64,000 bases of DNA from Rotaria socialis (Eukaryota; Rotifera; Eurotatoria; Philodinida; Philodinidae), in NCBI GenBank assembly GCA_905331475.1, contig CAJNYU010004544.1, forward strand, positions 85,253 to 149,252. The letters run 5' to 3'. The notes under the pieces were generated by a model. It searched no databases, was not told where the DNA came from, and saw only the letters and a list, made by a program, of their open reading frames with translations. Both the position numbers and the translations under genes were made by a program. This document shows, piece by piece, positions 37,569 through 50,120 of the stretch (the first letter of the stretch is position 1; each line of letters opens with the position of its first letter).

Positions 37569-40013
37569 CCATGTAAAATTATTTAATATTAAATTAATAT
37601 TTAATCCAGAAAAATATTTTTTTGCTTCATTTATCATTGTTTTCTTTTAAACAGAATTTTCGTAAGTTCATGTGCATATACTAATAAATTGAATAATATT
37701 AAGAATTTACATAAAAAATATGTAATTATTTTAATTTTTGTAGAACGAACACTTTTTATCTATTGATTATCATTAAAATTGTTAAAAAAATCAGTGTTGA
37801 ATTTATTTTTGTTCAAATAATATTATTAAAACAGATAAACAAATTGGTTCACTTCTTTCGTAGAAGATAGTGGTGTTTACATGGCATGAAACAATTCTTA
37901 AGTACAATATTTGTATTTGACATGCACACTTATGCGCTATATATGAAGAGATAATCATTATAATGTAATCGCCTTTTTAGTCATACCTATCCATCGCCGA
38001 ATTGATTTTTGAATGCTCATCATCTTATGTGTCCATCGAAACTGTTTATGAACGGAACGTAGAATATTATACGAAAACTGAGAAAATCCATAAAACGTAG
38101 AAAAAGATTTACATTACTCTATATAATGCAAAGCATATTGGATTTTCTTTTAATTTACTTTTACTCTACTTGTTGTTTGTCGTTTTTTACTTTATAAGAG
38201 TATATTTCTGTTTTAATATAACCTAAAACAATTGCTGATGGTAAACAAAATTCTTAAGTAGTATACTGTATTTTGTTACTTTAAAGAATCTTCATGTAAT
38301 ACAGTTATTAACGAATGCAGATAGCGCTGTATTTGAAGTAAGATATAATGTTTTAAATTTTACATTAATGATAAGCCCATTTTCATTTACTTTACTGTGC
38401 AAATTAGAAAAATAATGTTTGAACGATTAACTCGTAACTTCATTATAATTGCAACAGATACGTCAGCTACGTAGATCAGTATCCACATTTGTGTCTTATT
38501 TTATCCTATGGCTCAGTATTTTCAGGATTTTAATTATGATCAATTACATTTTTGTAATAATGAAGTGTTGACATATGCCGTAGTTCAACATAGTTTGGCA
38601 AAAATAAGTATATTATAAGAGAAATGATACACAGAAAAGAATTTACAGTTATTATGCAGTTTCAAAAATAAATAGATATATATAAATTGAAACATAAAGA
38701 TCCATCTAGCAGAATATCAGCACTTATATTTCTCTTGAGATTTTTGTTTTCAAAATATTACGAATATGCATAGGATTCCAAATAAAATATATGATAAAAA
38801 ATATAAATTTTTGCGAATAAATTTCCATAATGAACTCTGTAAACATTTTACTCTATTATTCGTGGTAAACATGTCAATTCAATTGCATAGTAGCATAATT
38901 AAGAGTTTCTTTCGAGAGTGAGGAGTATTCTTATGAAGACTTCGAAAATAAAAACAAGGAAATGATATTTAAAAAAAGTACATTGACACAAATAATTTAG
39001 CTTTATTTTTATATTCATTAAGATGCATCGATTTGGCAATTTCCTATACACATAGTACCAATAGTTATTTTCATATATAATAAGTAAAGGAGACGTTTTT
39101 GAAAAGAAAATTTAAAATTCATGTTACAATGATAAAATATCGAATTCAACTACATTTTGTTTTTGAGAACTGCATCGTTGACATAACTCGAAGATTTATT
39201 TTTATTTCAACATAACAAAATATTCTTCTATAATCCTCTCTCGTATGGAATGTCAATTTGGTGAAAAAAATTTAACAGAAAAGACACCTAGTTCATCAGA
39301 GTTTTCATATATGTTTAATAGACATTTTTCGAGATTCATGTCTAACCTTCAATATTACTAGTTTTATCTGAGAGTATATTCTAGTTACATAGGTAAGGTA
39401 TTCATCTGTTACGAATTGTCTAATAAATATGTATTAGTAATTATCAGAATAGTTTTTTCAAGAGTAGAAGCAAAAGTGTGCTTGTACAACACAAGCAATC
39501 ACTACAGAAACTGTTTTGTTTTTTTATGAAAATATTCTTCAATGTTTACCTTTTCAAACAGTCAAGAGTCGAAGTCATTGCGACATTGCATTATTGAAAC
39601 ATTTGTTTTCGATGATTTTCGCGTTCCCCATTCGTTTGTTTTCTTTACTGACATTGTCGGAAGGATCATAATTTAGATTATGTTGTACAAGAGCTTTGCT
39701 ATTATCTTTTCTTCCGTTTGAATTTGATTGTGTGTTCATCGGTACTAGTAATGCTTTGATATTTCTTTCTTTTTTTAATTGTTCAACTGGTGAAAAAATA
39801 ATGCTTTTGACTTAATATTCATACATTTTGTCTTGCAATAATTAGTTTGTTTTACTGAAATATAGTTTCAGTCGCAGTTCTACTTCTAGTTTTAGGTCAT
39901 TTCACATGACGCTCAGTGTGACATCGACAGAAAATAGTATCTGATACTGACAGGTTTTCTCAAACGTAAAAAATCCAATCATAATGAAGTTTTCCAAAGT
40001 CTTATAGAAACGA
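37569..40013. other. Gene-poor stretch, 2.4 kb
   Basis: Very AT-rich with stop codons in all frames; no open frame, RNA gene or element recognised. Confidence 0.55.
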
Positions 40014-40161
40014 CCCATGTAGACGGTGGTTGCATTATAATGTAATTATTGGCATTATAATGCAGTATTCTCCATTATAATGTATGTTTTTCCATTATAA
40101 TGCATTATAATGGAAAATAATGGCAATAATTACATGATAATGCAACCATCGGCTACATGGG
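40014..40161. repeat. Short foldback MITE with ~47-bp inverted arms
   Basis: A 148-bp palindromic element. The left arm starts CCCATGTAGACGGTGGTTGC and the right arm, read on the minus strand, starts CCCATGTAGCCGATGGTTGC. The two arms continue to match with few differences through GTAATTATTG. The centre is made of repeated CATTATAATG palindromes. No transposase, and no clear target duplication. It would fold almost completely on itself. Confidence 0.75.
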
Positions 40162-40750
40162 GAGATTCAGCAAGCGTTATTCCTACGGACAACTAGTAAT
40201 CAATCAGATTTTCATTAGTACAGTGTTTTCTGATTTGAACATAAATAAGCGAGGGATAAATTTGATCTGGTTTTGAAGTTCATTGTGCATATTTTGAATT
40301 ATCTATTTTTACATTAGTAAAAACAATTATGACACATCAGAAAAGAAATTTTTCCTGAAATATTATTTTTTACGAAACAAAGACATATGCATATTTGTTG
40401 ATGAATAGTAGAAACATTCCCTTATTAGTTAAAGCAAAACACAAACAAAAGATACGAGTTTTTGTTTTGATGAAACTACCTACAGATCTATCTGTGTGGC
40501 AAAACACATTCCAAATTTTTCTTTATTCTGTTCATATTTCTAGTAAGAAATATGAATAATAAAATTGATTTAAAAAGAAGATGACAAATTATAATATTGC
40601 CTGATTTTTTTTACTAAAAATCAGCGAAGATAGAATATTTACGTAAAAGGATATTTTTATCACAGAGCTAGACTACAAGTGATGACTAATAAATGGAGCA
40701 TAGGCTGGGTAGAAGAAAATAATGTAAAATATATTGTAGATGAATATTGC
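40162..40750. other. Intergenic, 0.6 kb
   Basis: AT-rich spacer that includes the probable 3' untranslated region of the PDH E2 gene. Nothing else recognised. Confidence 0.5.
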
Positions 40751-43102
40751 TTATAAAATCATAGAACCAGGATTTTCAAGAAACTGTTTAAATTCTTGTA
40801 ACCATTGAGCACCAATGGCACCATCAATTACACGATGATCACATGATAATGTTACGTTGAGAACAGTAGATTGACGGAAACTATTAATAATAAACAAATT
40901 AAAATAGTTTGTGAATAAAAATAATTGCAAACCCTTTTGGAGAATCTGTAGAAGATAAAAGTTTTGTTTCAACACCGCCTACAGCTAAAATTGCAGACTA
41001 GAAATATAAACATGATACACATGTTGCTTTTCTTTCAATTCAAATTTCATTCAATAGAGCATACTTGTTGAGGATAAATTATTGCACTAAAATTTGTTAT
41101 ACCATACATTCCCAAATTAGTAATTGTAAACGTTCCCATCTATAATTAATACATAGAAAAACAATATCGAAATCGAAATCAAAGAATTCACAAATATACT
41201 TCAAGTTCATCGCCATTCAATGTTCCTGTGCTTGCTTTCTTACTCAATTGTGATAATTCCTTATTAACGATCGAAAGACTCTAACGAAAAGAGCATTATG
41301 TCTTTTAGACAGCAATAAAAGAATATTACCTTTTGGTCAACATTATAAATAATAGGCGTCACAAGAACACCAGCTTCAGTATTGATTGCTACATTGATGT
41401 CAACTGTTTCATATCTGGCAACAGTATTCGAAATTAAATGATAAAAAAAATATTCAATGAAAATATTTACTGTCGGATAGATTTATCCATCCAAACACTA
41501 TTTGTTTCAGGTCGTTTTTTGCATGCAAGTGCAGCTGCTTTTATAATAAAATCATTTATTGTAATACCACTAGTTTCGTCTTTCGAATCCTTTGATTTAG
41601 GTGTTAATATGTCGTTAAGTTTATTCCGTAATCTAGAAAGTAATTCATAAATAATTGAAAGTTCATCGAGAATTAAAAAATCTACTTAAGTATTTCATCT
41701 AATTGTATATCAATAGTTAAATAATAATGAGGTATTGTAGTCTTTGATTCAGTTACACGACGAGCATTTTCCTTAGTAGGGAACATAGAAAATGTCGAGT
41801 ACATTGAAATAAATTCGTATAGATTACTTACTGCTTGTAATTCTGATACTTGTTCGTTGTAACCGGCTGCGGTTTCTTTATTTTGTTTGGTTGTTTTAGA
41901 TGGAGTTGTCTGAACATCTTTGCCTTTTTTAACTTGTGTTTGAGCTTTAGCGCCGCCTTGTTTTATAAATTTTTCAACATCTTCAACCACAACTCGACCA
42001 TTGGGACCGGTACCTTCAATTAACTACAGACAGAAGAAAGATAAAAATATTCGTTGGTAAAGTATTATACTATATAAAGAATTGTGTATTCACTTCAAGA
42101 TTTATTTCTTTTTCTTGAGCAAGTTTTCGAGCAAAGGGCGATGCTGAAATTCTATCATTAACAATTCCACTACGAGTGGGTACTGCTTGCTGTTGTTTGG
42201 TATTTGCTGAGTCATCTTTTTTCACAGGATCGTTTTCTTTCTCTACAGTTTTGCCAGATGGAGTAGTTTTTTCATCTAATGATTCCTTTTTTACTGGTGA
42301 TACACTAGTCGAATCTTCAAAATCTTTGAATGCAGCTATATCTTTTTCTTTTTCAACAATAATGGCACACAGCTAAAAATCAAACAATACATTTAAATTG
42401 TCAAATATTTCGACAAGACAAGTTCGAATCGATATTAATTTACTTTTCCAACAGCGACGTCTTTGCTACCAGCAGGAATAAGAATTTTTGCTAAAAATCC
42501 TTCATCACTTGCCTCAAATCCTAGCGTTGCTTTATCAGTTTCGATTTCAGCTAATATGTCACCTATAAGGAAAAAACGTTATATTATCATTATTTACAAA
42601 ATATAATTCTTCTTGGTTGGGTTTAACTAGAAAAACTGCAGAACTACGATTAACACTGGTGATATTTACCTTCAGAAATTCTATCTCCTACTTGCTTAGA
42701 CCATGATCGTAATGTACCGGTTTCCATTGTTGGTGATAATGCTGGAAGGGCAATTTTTTTGTAAAGTGGTAAAGTAGTGGATGAAGCATATCGTACTGGC
42801 AGATGTTGTCGAACATTGATTATGTCACTTCTTGTTAATGATAATAATCTACTTGTAGTACATGAACGAAGGTTCAAAGCGACTGGAGATAGGATTAAAC
42901 TAAAATATTGAGAAAAATTACAATATTATTCTTCTAAGCATATTATTTCAATAACATCTGTTATAAAAATGCTGATTAAACATGTCACTAATTTTATGAT
43001 AACTGAATGATTAAAAGTCCACGAACTTAAAAATGTTGAAACTTACATTTGCAAGTTTGACAGACATTTTTTAGAAGAATCATACAGCAAAGAATATGTC
43101 AT
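40751..43102 (-). CDS. DLAT: Dihydrolipoyl acetyltransferase, E2 of pyruvate dehydrogenase
   Basis: Twelve exons splice in frame to 519 residues: 43102-43047, 42899-42670, 42562-42444, 42372-42094, 42023-41832, 41771-41686, 41632-41471, 41414-41330, 41280-41200, 41139-41065, 40997-40933, 40880-40751. The N-terminus is Arg/Ser-rich and non-acidic, as a mitochondrial presequence should be. One lipoyl domain follows ([16 protein letters not shown]; lipoyl Lys about residue 106 in [12 protein letters not shown]). Next are a linker, the E1/E3-binding domain (about 210-245, [14 protein letters not shown] and [15 protein letters not shown]) and the catalytic domain (about 293-519) with [26 protein letters not shown] and the active-site DHRVIDG (His about 492). 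It transfers acetyl groups to CoA in the mitochondrial matrix as the core of the complex. There is one lipoyl domain rather than the two found in vertebrate DLAT. Confidence 0.95.
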
Positions 43103-44136
43103 GGTAGCTATTGAAATTGAAATTTAACATACAATAATACGTAAAAGCTTTTTCTATTTTCTACTTTAGTACAAGTTCAGCGTAGTGCTTTACTACAAGT
43201 AAAGTGGCATTAATGAAAACAGAGATACTAACTGAAATCGAATTGATCGTGTCCATATGTGGTATAATTACAGGATATACTCGTTACAATCGAAAAACGT
43301 TTTTGAAATCAAATTTCACAATCAATTCCACTTGTGATTCCGAAGGTAAGAAAGTTATAGAGTAATATTAGTAAAAAAAACTTCGTTTCTGTTCAATAAA
43401 ATATCATTCATAATGAAGTGTTTGCAAAAATAAATGTATATGGAGTAGCATGTTATATCTTGTATGTTGTAAACAGAAAAAGAAAAGATATTATCGAATC
43501 AATATTTGTATTGCATCTAGTTCGATTGTATGACTTTATACCTAGTTTTCCTCAGATAAAACTTTTGTTCTAGCTTTCATTGACCAGTGCCTAGTCAATA
43601 ATAGAATTATAATCTTGTCGTTTTGAAATTATGATTTTAGACTGGGAAAATTTCAAATTTGCCTGAATTTTAACTTTTTTTGTACATCATATTCATCCAG
43701 AGCTGTAATTTTCTTTATGGCACAGTTAAAACATTCCTAATATGTTAGATCATGTAATTATTCAACTCAAAAAAACACTTATATTTTATTGCTCACTTGA
43801 TGAGATTTATTTTAATTGTTGAATTAGAAATAGTGAGAGATCGTCTCAGTAGATGATTAATTCTAGATGCTGATGAATAGCGTTGTGCGGTAATTAATAG
43901 ACGAGTACTTTGCATTGTTTGCAAGTAGTCGTCGTTTTTTCTGGCAGAAATTAAATCGAAACCAAGAAATGAAAAATATCTAGAATAACGTATAAGAGTC
44001 ATTCCTATTTCATATCTTTCTTTGACATACACAAAATTACATTTAAACGAAGCACCAAAACTGAAGCGAAAAAGCAAAAGTCAAGAAAAAAAAACATGAA
44101 GATCGCTGTCACAGATATGATATACATCAACGAAAT
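43103..44136. other. Spacer between SMNDC1 and DLAT, with a possible alternative first exon
   Basis: About 1 kb between two minus-strand genes. A candidate exon 43915-43797 starts with ATG and encodes a basic, Ser-rich leader (MQSTRLLITAQRYSSASRI). It ends in a consensus-like donor (AA, then GTGAGC) in phase 2, the phase needed by DLAT exon 2. It may be an alternative first exon of DLAT, part of another transcript, or chance. Upstream in-frame codons reach 44077. Confidence 0.35.
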
Positions 44137-45252
44137 TTAAGGTCGCGGTTGTGCTGGCTTATAATTTGATACTAAATAACCATTGGTTGTACCTCGTAAT
44201 TGTTCAGTTCGTTTATCCGTTTTAACCATTGATTTTGATACAACACCTTTCCATGTTCGACTTGTTAACTAAAAAGCAAGAAAAAAAGACTAGATTCAAA
44301 AAGATTATTTGGCTTGCTTACTTTCAAATTAAAATCATTCCATCGTTTTTTATCTTTTTCACGTTCTTCTTCAAATTGTTTTAATTTTGCTATTTTCTTT
44401 TCTTTTTTTCGATGTTTAAGTTCGCGTAGCCGTTGTTCTAATTCTCGTCTATGAAATAAAAAAAATTATAAACTTAATGAGTAAAGATTTCATACTAATT
44501 AATACTTTGTTTTAGCTCGATTAGCAGCTGACTTTATTCCACTTAGACTAGGTCGTGTTCGATCAAATGGCTTTAATTTTGATACCTTAAAAAAAATCAA
44601 ATGCCAATTTATTTCTCTCTAAAAATGTATCATAAACTTACTCGAACAACCGTCAATGGTGCAGATTCGAATCCATCAAAAATAATTGTACATGTTCCAT
44701 CGTCAAGTACATCATCAATGGTACATTCATAATATCTATTTTAGAAAAAAACAACAAACTTATTTCAATGGACAAAAAAACTTTGATATCACATACTTTC
44801 CATCTTCATTCCACGGTGCTAAACATCGATCGCCTGTTTTCCATTTAATAGCTGAACGAGCTGATGACGATGATGATGTTGTAGTTGTTGTACTATTAGA
44901 CTGTAATGAAGATGAATAACTTGAACATGCTAATTCACTGTGGTTCGTTGATGCTGCTGTTGTGTCATCAGAATTTAATATAGATGGATCACATCCCAGT
45001 AATTCAGCTGTTATTTGTATTACTTCCTAAGTTAAATAATAATCAGCTACGATATAAAATATAAATGAATATTACTTCGAGATCTTGTTTTAGCTTGAAT
45101 AACTCAGGATCATCCGGATTGGCTTTCAGTGCTAATTCTACCTTTAAAAGTAAAGCAAAAAAAGCACAGAATTAATATTATTGAAGAAGAAGAAAATCTA
45201 CTTGTTCAAGTTGATATTTATATGCAGGTAGATTGAGATCTCCAGTATCCAT
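44137..45252 (-). CDS. SMNDC1: Survival motor neuron domain-containing 1 (SPF30) splicing factor
   Basis: Seven exons splice in frame to 259 residues: 45252-45202, 45141-45076, 45026-44797, 44735-44642, 44585-44506, 44448-44322, 44268-44137. The N-terminal helix (YKYQLEQVELALKANPDDPE) is followed by LKQDLEEVIQITAELL, a Ser/Thr-rich linker, and a Tudor domain at about residues 101-150 (IKWKTGDRCLAPWNEDGKYY and TCTIIFDGFESAPLTVV). A Lys/Glu-rich coiled stretch (LRELKHRKKEKKIAKLKQFE) ending in KKRWNDFNLK comes next, as in SMNDC1. The Tudor domain binds symmetric dimethyl-arginine on Sm proteins, and the protein is needed for tri-snRNP joining in the nucleus. The C-terminal tail differs from the vertebrate one. 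Confidence 0.9.
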
Positions 45253-45930
45253 TTGACTCTCAGTTAGGAAACTTGAAGTGGTGCCTTTTCCTCAATCGCG
45301 TACTTACGAAACCAATGACTGACAGGTTAACTAAGTAATTTTACTTGCTGACTGATTGACTGTTGGTGGGAATGGATAAAGACTTTCATTCCGAATGGTT
45401 GATGCTTCAGCTATAATAAATGAATGATTACTAAGAAAAAAAAATGACTTTTAGATCAAATTAACTCAGTGAATATTATATATTTATATTTTTGTAAGTG
45501 TACAGCGCCATCTGTTTAGTTACTCCACATAAAACTGCTCGTGAGTCATCGTGAGACTAATGATTGATAGACATAACATACATAACTGCCACTAAAACAA
45601 AAAAGAAAATATCATACATTACACTATAGGATAGAACAATGTGTAAGAAGGTAGTTTTAGTGAAATTTTCAAGCACAAAAATCTATGGAAATCCATAGAA
45701 ATCCATAGAACTACACTTATTACCTCTTCAGCTCAAGATTGAAGTATCAGAGAAGTATATTCAAGTGGTTAATAGTTTTTATGAAAAAGATTTCTATAAA
45801 TCATGCTAAAACTAATATTCTCTCAATTCACTGCTATAGAACTGGTTATGTAGCTAAGAAGTTACAAAGGATAAATTCATTTTATTTGTAAACGAATATG
45901 AGCTTCATAGTTTCGGGTTTTCCTTTCCAT
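45253..45930. other. Intergenic, 0.7 kb
   Basis: Upstream of SMNDC1; must hold its promoter. AT-rich, no other feature recognised. Confidence 0.5.
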
Positions 45931-46426
45931 TAGAGTCCTGCAGGTTAAGACTTTTTTGTACCCCAACCTTCTCCTGCCCTGTCCTATCATATTCTTAGAG
46001 TTTTAGGTTCAAGCAAAAGTAAGCATGAAGTTTTTCTTCACTTCGTTTCAGCATATTTTCTTGATTTTCAACATCACTTAAATTTTGTCTTCTGTCTTTC
46101 GGAACTCTCCCATTTGTACTAAAAATATGTTCATGTTCATATGATTTCGTAGACATTTTTATTACATTTATATGCATATTTACTCGACAAATAATCAAAA
46201 GTGACTGACCTCGCCAGCTTATGTAAGAAAGAGTACTAAACAATAGACCATTGTTTTCTGTTCGTTGTGATTCTATGTAATGAATTTAGATTATGATCTC
46301 ACTCTGTACAGTTTTTGACCAAAAAGATGTCAGAAATATATATTAAGTTCTACTCTACCAAACTTTTATTTACGTGAACAATACCCTGTATAATTGTTTT
46401 TAGTAACCTTACCCTGCAGGAGTCTA
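45931..46426 (-). mobile_element. Decayed hAT-type element with transposase C-terminal remnant
   Basis: The ends form an imperfect 19-bp inverted repeat: TAGAGTCCTGCAGGTTAAG at 45931-45949 and, read on the minus strand from 46426, TAGACTCCTGCAGGGTAAG. A at position 2 and G at position 5 of the left end fit hAT termini, although the right end has C at position 5. Between them, the minus strand (46243-45995) encodes about 80 residues ending in IFSTNGRVPKDRRQNLSDVE. This resembles the C-terminal dimerisation block of hAT transposases (FS..G.....R..L...). Only this end of the enzyme remains. No 8-bp duplication was found at the flanks. An internally deleted, old hAT copy is the best reading. Confidence 0.6.
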
Positions 46427-49400
46427 AACTATTGTTGCATCAATATTCAAATTAAATAATACCATCAGTAATTGCTAATGAGTTAACCAAAAAAGTGAAA
46501 GGAAATACTCATCTAGTTTTTGTTTCGAAAACACGCACTTTACAAATCATATATGTTTCAAGTATGATAGGTTTATAAGAAGAAATCAAGATTATTTAGT
46601 ATTTTTTTTACTTTAATGAAGTCATTTAAATGATATTCTTTCTCTTTTTTTTGTATAATCTTTTGTTTCCCTTCAATTTAATTTAACCGCATCATCAACG
46701 TTTACTAATCGTCGCAAAGAAAAAATAGATTCATCATGATCAGATAAACAATTTTATTAAGATTCACAATCAAAAGATATCTCATACTTAAATCTCTCTT
46801 CGTTAAATAGTTATCGATGAAACTAATGATTAAAAATGCCTATGTTAATGTAAACCATGTTCCATCATTATAATTTTTTAAACCAAAAATAAAACAGTAG
46901 AATGTCGTCTCATTTATGTTCATAGGATCCTATCAGCTTCAATCTGCTCCTAATATATGCCAGACAACAGTAATATAATTAAATTAATATAATCACTGTA
47001 GAATTAACATCATTAGAAAACACTGTTGTTAATATCATTTGTTTCTTATTTTCATCATTCTTACATTCAAGTTGCAAATGATTTTCATCAACACTCAAGA
47101 AAGAAAAAAATTTGAAAAAGAAAAAATAAACTGTAAAATATCTTTCAAGGGTATAATATAACATCAAACAAGAAATCATTCGATAGATCTTATTGCTAAG
47201 AAAAATAATTTGATATATGACTGGAAGAGATTGTCTGTTAATATCAGCATTTGTATTTGCAGCTGACATTACGCTTTTATCTCAAGATATTATCTGACAA
47301 AGAATACATGCCTGAACTTTATCTTTGATTGTATTTCTTGAAATATTCTTAATAAAGAAACAAATCTAACTAAATTTATACCCATTTAAACTAAGCTATT
47401 GTTAAAACAAAAGGCCAAATAACGCCTTTCACTACTCCTGTAAGACTATCAGCATCTCCGCCTATGTATATTGTTCGTTAATCTAGCTTTCGTCTGTTCA
47501 TCATTGTCATCCTGATCATCATCATCTTCGTTGTTCATTTGTGTTCGGGTGTGATTTTGTTTATCTTATACTAAGAAGAATGATTATCTTTCTCAAATAG
47601 CTATATTTTGATTTATATTTTCTTGGTTTTGCTAGAGCTTATAGATAGATAGAATATGTTTCTTATGTATACAAAAAACACTCGAAAAGCCAATAATAAA
47701 TTCTTATTTTATTTTTACACACAATAATGCTTATACCTTCTTTCAATAATCATTTGATGATTGAATGACGAACAGTAACACTTGATGAAAACATAGAATA
47801 AAAAGAGCATTGCATCAATGTATGCTCAAGTTATTTGAATCGCCCTATGAGATTGAAGAGATCAAAGCGACTCGGATTTCAATTCATTCTTCTAAAGTAA
47901 TGTAGAAACGGATTAGTCGTCATCATCAATAATGATAATTACAATAAAAGAAGATAAAAAAACAAGAAGCTTGCAAATAATAAATGGTGTAACTATCAAT
48001 AATTGAAAATTCTCGTATGAAGCAACAAAAATCTCAATTGAATATAATTAGATGTATATTTTTTTTTAAATTAAAACTCTTAATTTAAGAGTCATCATAC
48101 TTTTCAGACAGTCCTAATATTTATATGTCTAAGACAAAGCAACGTTCAGCGTGTTTTTACTTGGAAATTAAAAAAATGAACTTCTTCAATATTATCTGTG
48201 TCATGACGGAAATTATAATGTCAGTCAATAAAAAATGATTGATCGATACGGATCTAAATGAACAAAAACAAAACACTTTCGAACTATCCGTATACAGGTA
48301 GGTACTGATTTGTCATGCATCTGTTCGTTTCATGCGTTAGTTGTTTGCATTTCTATGAATGAGCGCGATGATTATAATAAAATAATCTTCGGCTTCCTGT
48401 CGCTGATTGTGAACTGTCAATAATTACTGACCACCCTTTTCTTTTCTTTTTATAGTTTGATGAATCTGATAAGTAAATATCGAGTATGTACATGTGCGTG
48501 AGTAAGACAACCAAAGACTAAAAAGACAATGAAATTAAAAAATGCATTTTCAACACATTCATTCTCATTTGGAATGTCTCATCATCATATTCATTAGATG
48601 ATTGCCGCCACATAAAACTGTTTCTAGTGTTATAAGCGAGTTTGTTGACAGGCACTTCCCATGATAATAGCCAGATCTCGCCATCTCTATCTGTACATTA
48701 ATAATACTCGTCTGACACTTCACTTTTTTCTCGTTCTCTTTCTTTTTATTCTGATTGATTTGCTGCTGTATAGTTAATTTTTTTTCTTTCGATAGAGATG
48801 TGTGACTGTATAGCTAGATGTTCGTTCTATAATTCTTTTTCTTTTCTTTTCTCTCTTCTTCTCTGTCCATTCTTGCTACGCATGTTGGTCATTGTACATC
48901 CACTTGTTGTTCATCTTCTTCTTCCACCATTACACATACGCATAGACTAGATCGATGATTATGATCATCATTATCATCAACACATTGTAGGTCAATATCG
49001 AAACGACTAAGTTTGTCTACTGAACAAACGAGTAAGCCAATTTCACACGTCGGATGTGGTCTAATGCAATCGGACAATTACGCTACTGCTCTTTTTTTTA
49101 TTTCATTTTAACGACAGGCGAAAAAGAAAAAAAAAGCTTTTGTGCAAAAGTATGTTTATTTCCTTTTTCATTTATATTAAACCATCCGAGATGAATTTGA
49201 ACAGCTGATGATAACATTCTTCTTATCAACCATTTTTAGGTACGCATGTGATAGATATCTATTCTCTCTTTCTCTCACGTTTCATTAGCAATCTTTTTAA
49301 ATATATGTTTGACATTTATATAGGACTGTTAAATTGAAAAGTATGATAAGTGAAAAATGTCTATCCATGTGAACAGTATTTGATCTTTCATTTGCTGTCA

Positions 49401-50120
49401 AATTGAGATAGACCGTTGCATCAGAATTTTTTCATTCATTGATTCTGAATAGACACAGACATGATACAAACAAATATACAGATGCCCTTTTGTTTCTTGA
49501 TCTTTTTTTCCCATGGACACATGCAGCTGAACCATGAATACTGTATGAATAAATGATGATGAATGAGCCTATATTCATTCAAGGTTATATGTTTGGCGAG
49601 CGCACGCATGTTTGCTGTCCGACCTTCGTTGAGTTGAAGAACGTGAATTACCATGTTCAGTATTTTCGCGCTTGACAAAAAAGTAGTTTTATTTATTATT
49701 CGAATATATTATTGATGATCTCTGATGTAACAGCTTCCAACTAAATGGTTGTGTGAAAAGAATTTTATCTTTATTGGTGTGGATTGGTAGGATATTACGA
49801 GCAGACATAGGACTACAATCTGCTTAAGTATTGCGTAGTTATCGTCATGAATAGATAGTTGATAATAGATTGTGCGACTATCGATATGTACTGATAGTAT
49901 ATATATATATATATTGAATGAATTTTCATTTGGTTTTATTATTTTTCTTGTATTACTGTTTCTTACGCTCGTTAGAGCGATCATTATTCCTTGAATAATC
50001 TGTATATGTCATTCTTGAAAAGTTCAATTGGATTATCATATCATTAATTGCCTGAATAGATTCTTGTTGGTAATCGAATAATATATAACATTTTATTTTT
50101 AGATTTCATTTTATTTTCAA
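46427..50120. other. Gene-poor stretch, 3.7 kb
   Basis: No gene supported. Open frames at about 46979-47269 and 48889-49077 (minus) lack recognisable similarity; the latter has no ATG at its start. A (TA)n tract lies at about 49897-49913. The right end must contain the FGFRL1 promoter. Confidence 0.5.

Noticed and set aside
44640..44680. tRNA B-box-like word (GATTCGAATCC)
   Set aside because: It is inside a SMNDC1 coding exon and has no cloverleaf around it; no tRNA was recognised anywhere.
48889..49077. 62-codon minus-strand frame
   Set aside because: No ATG at its start, low-complexity acidic end, no splice context or similarity.
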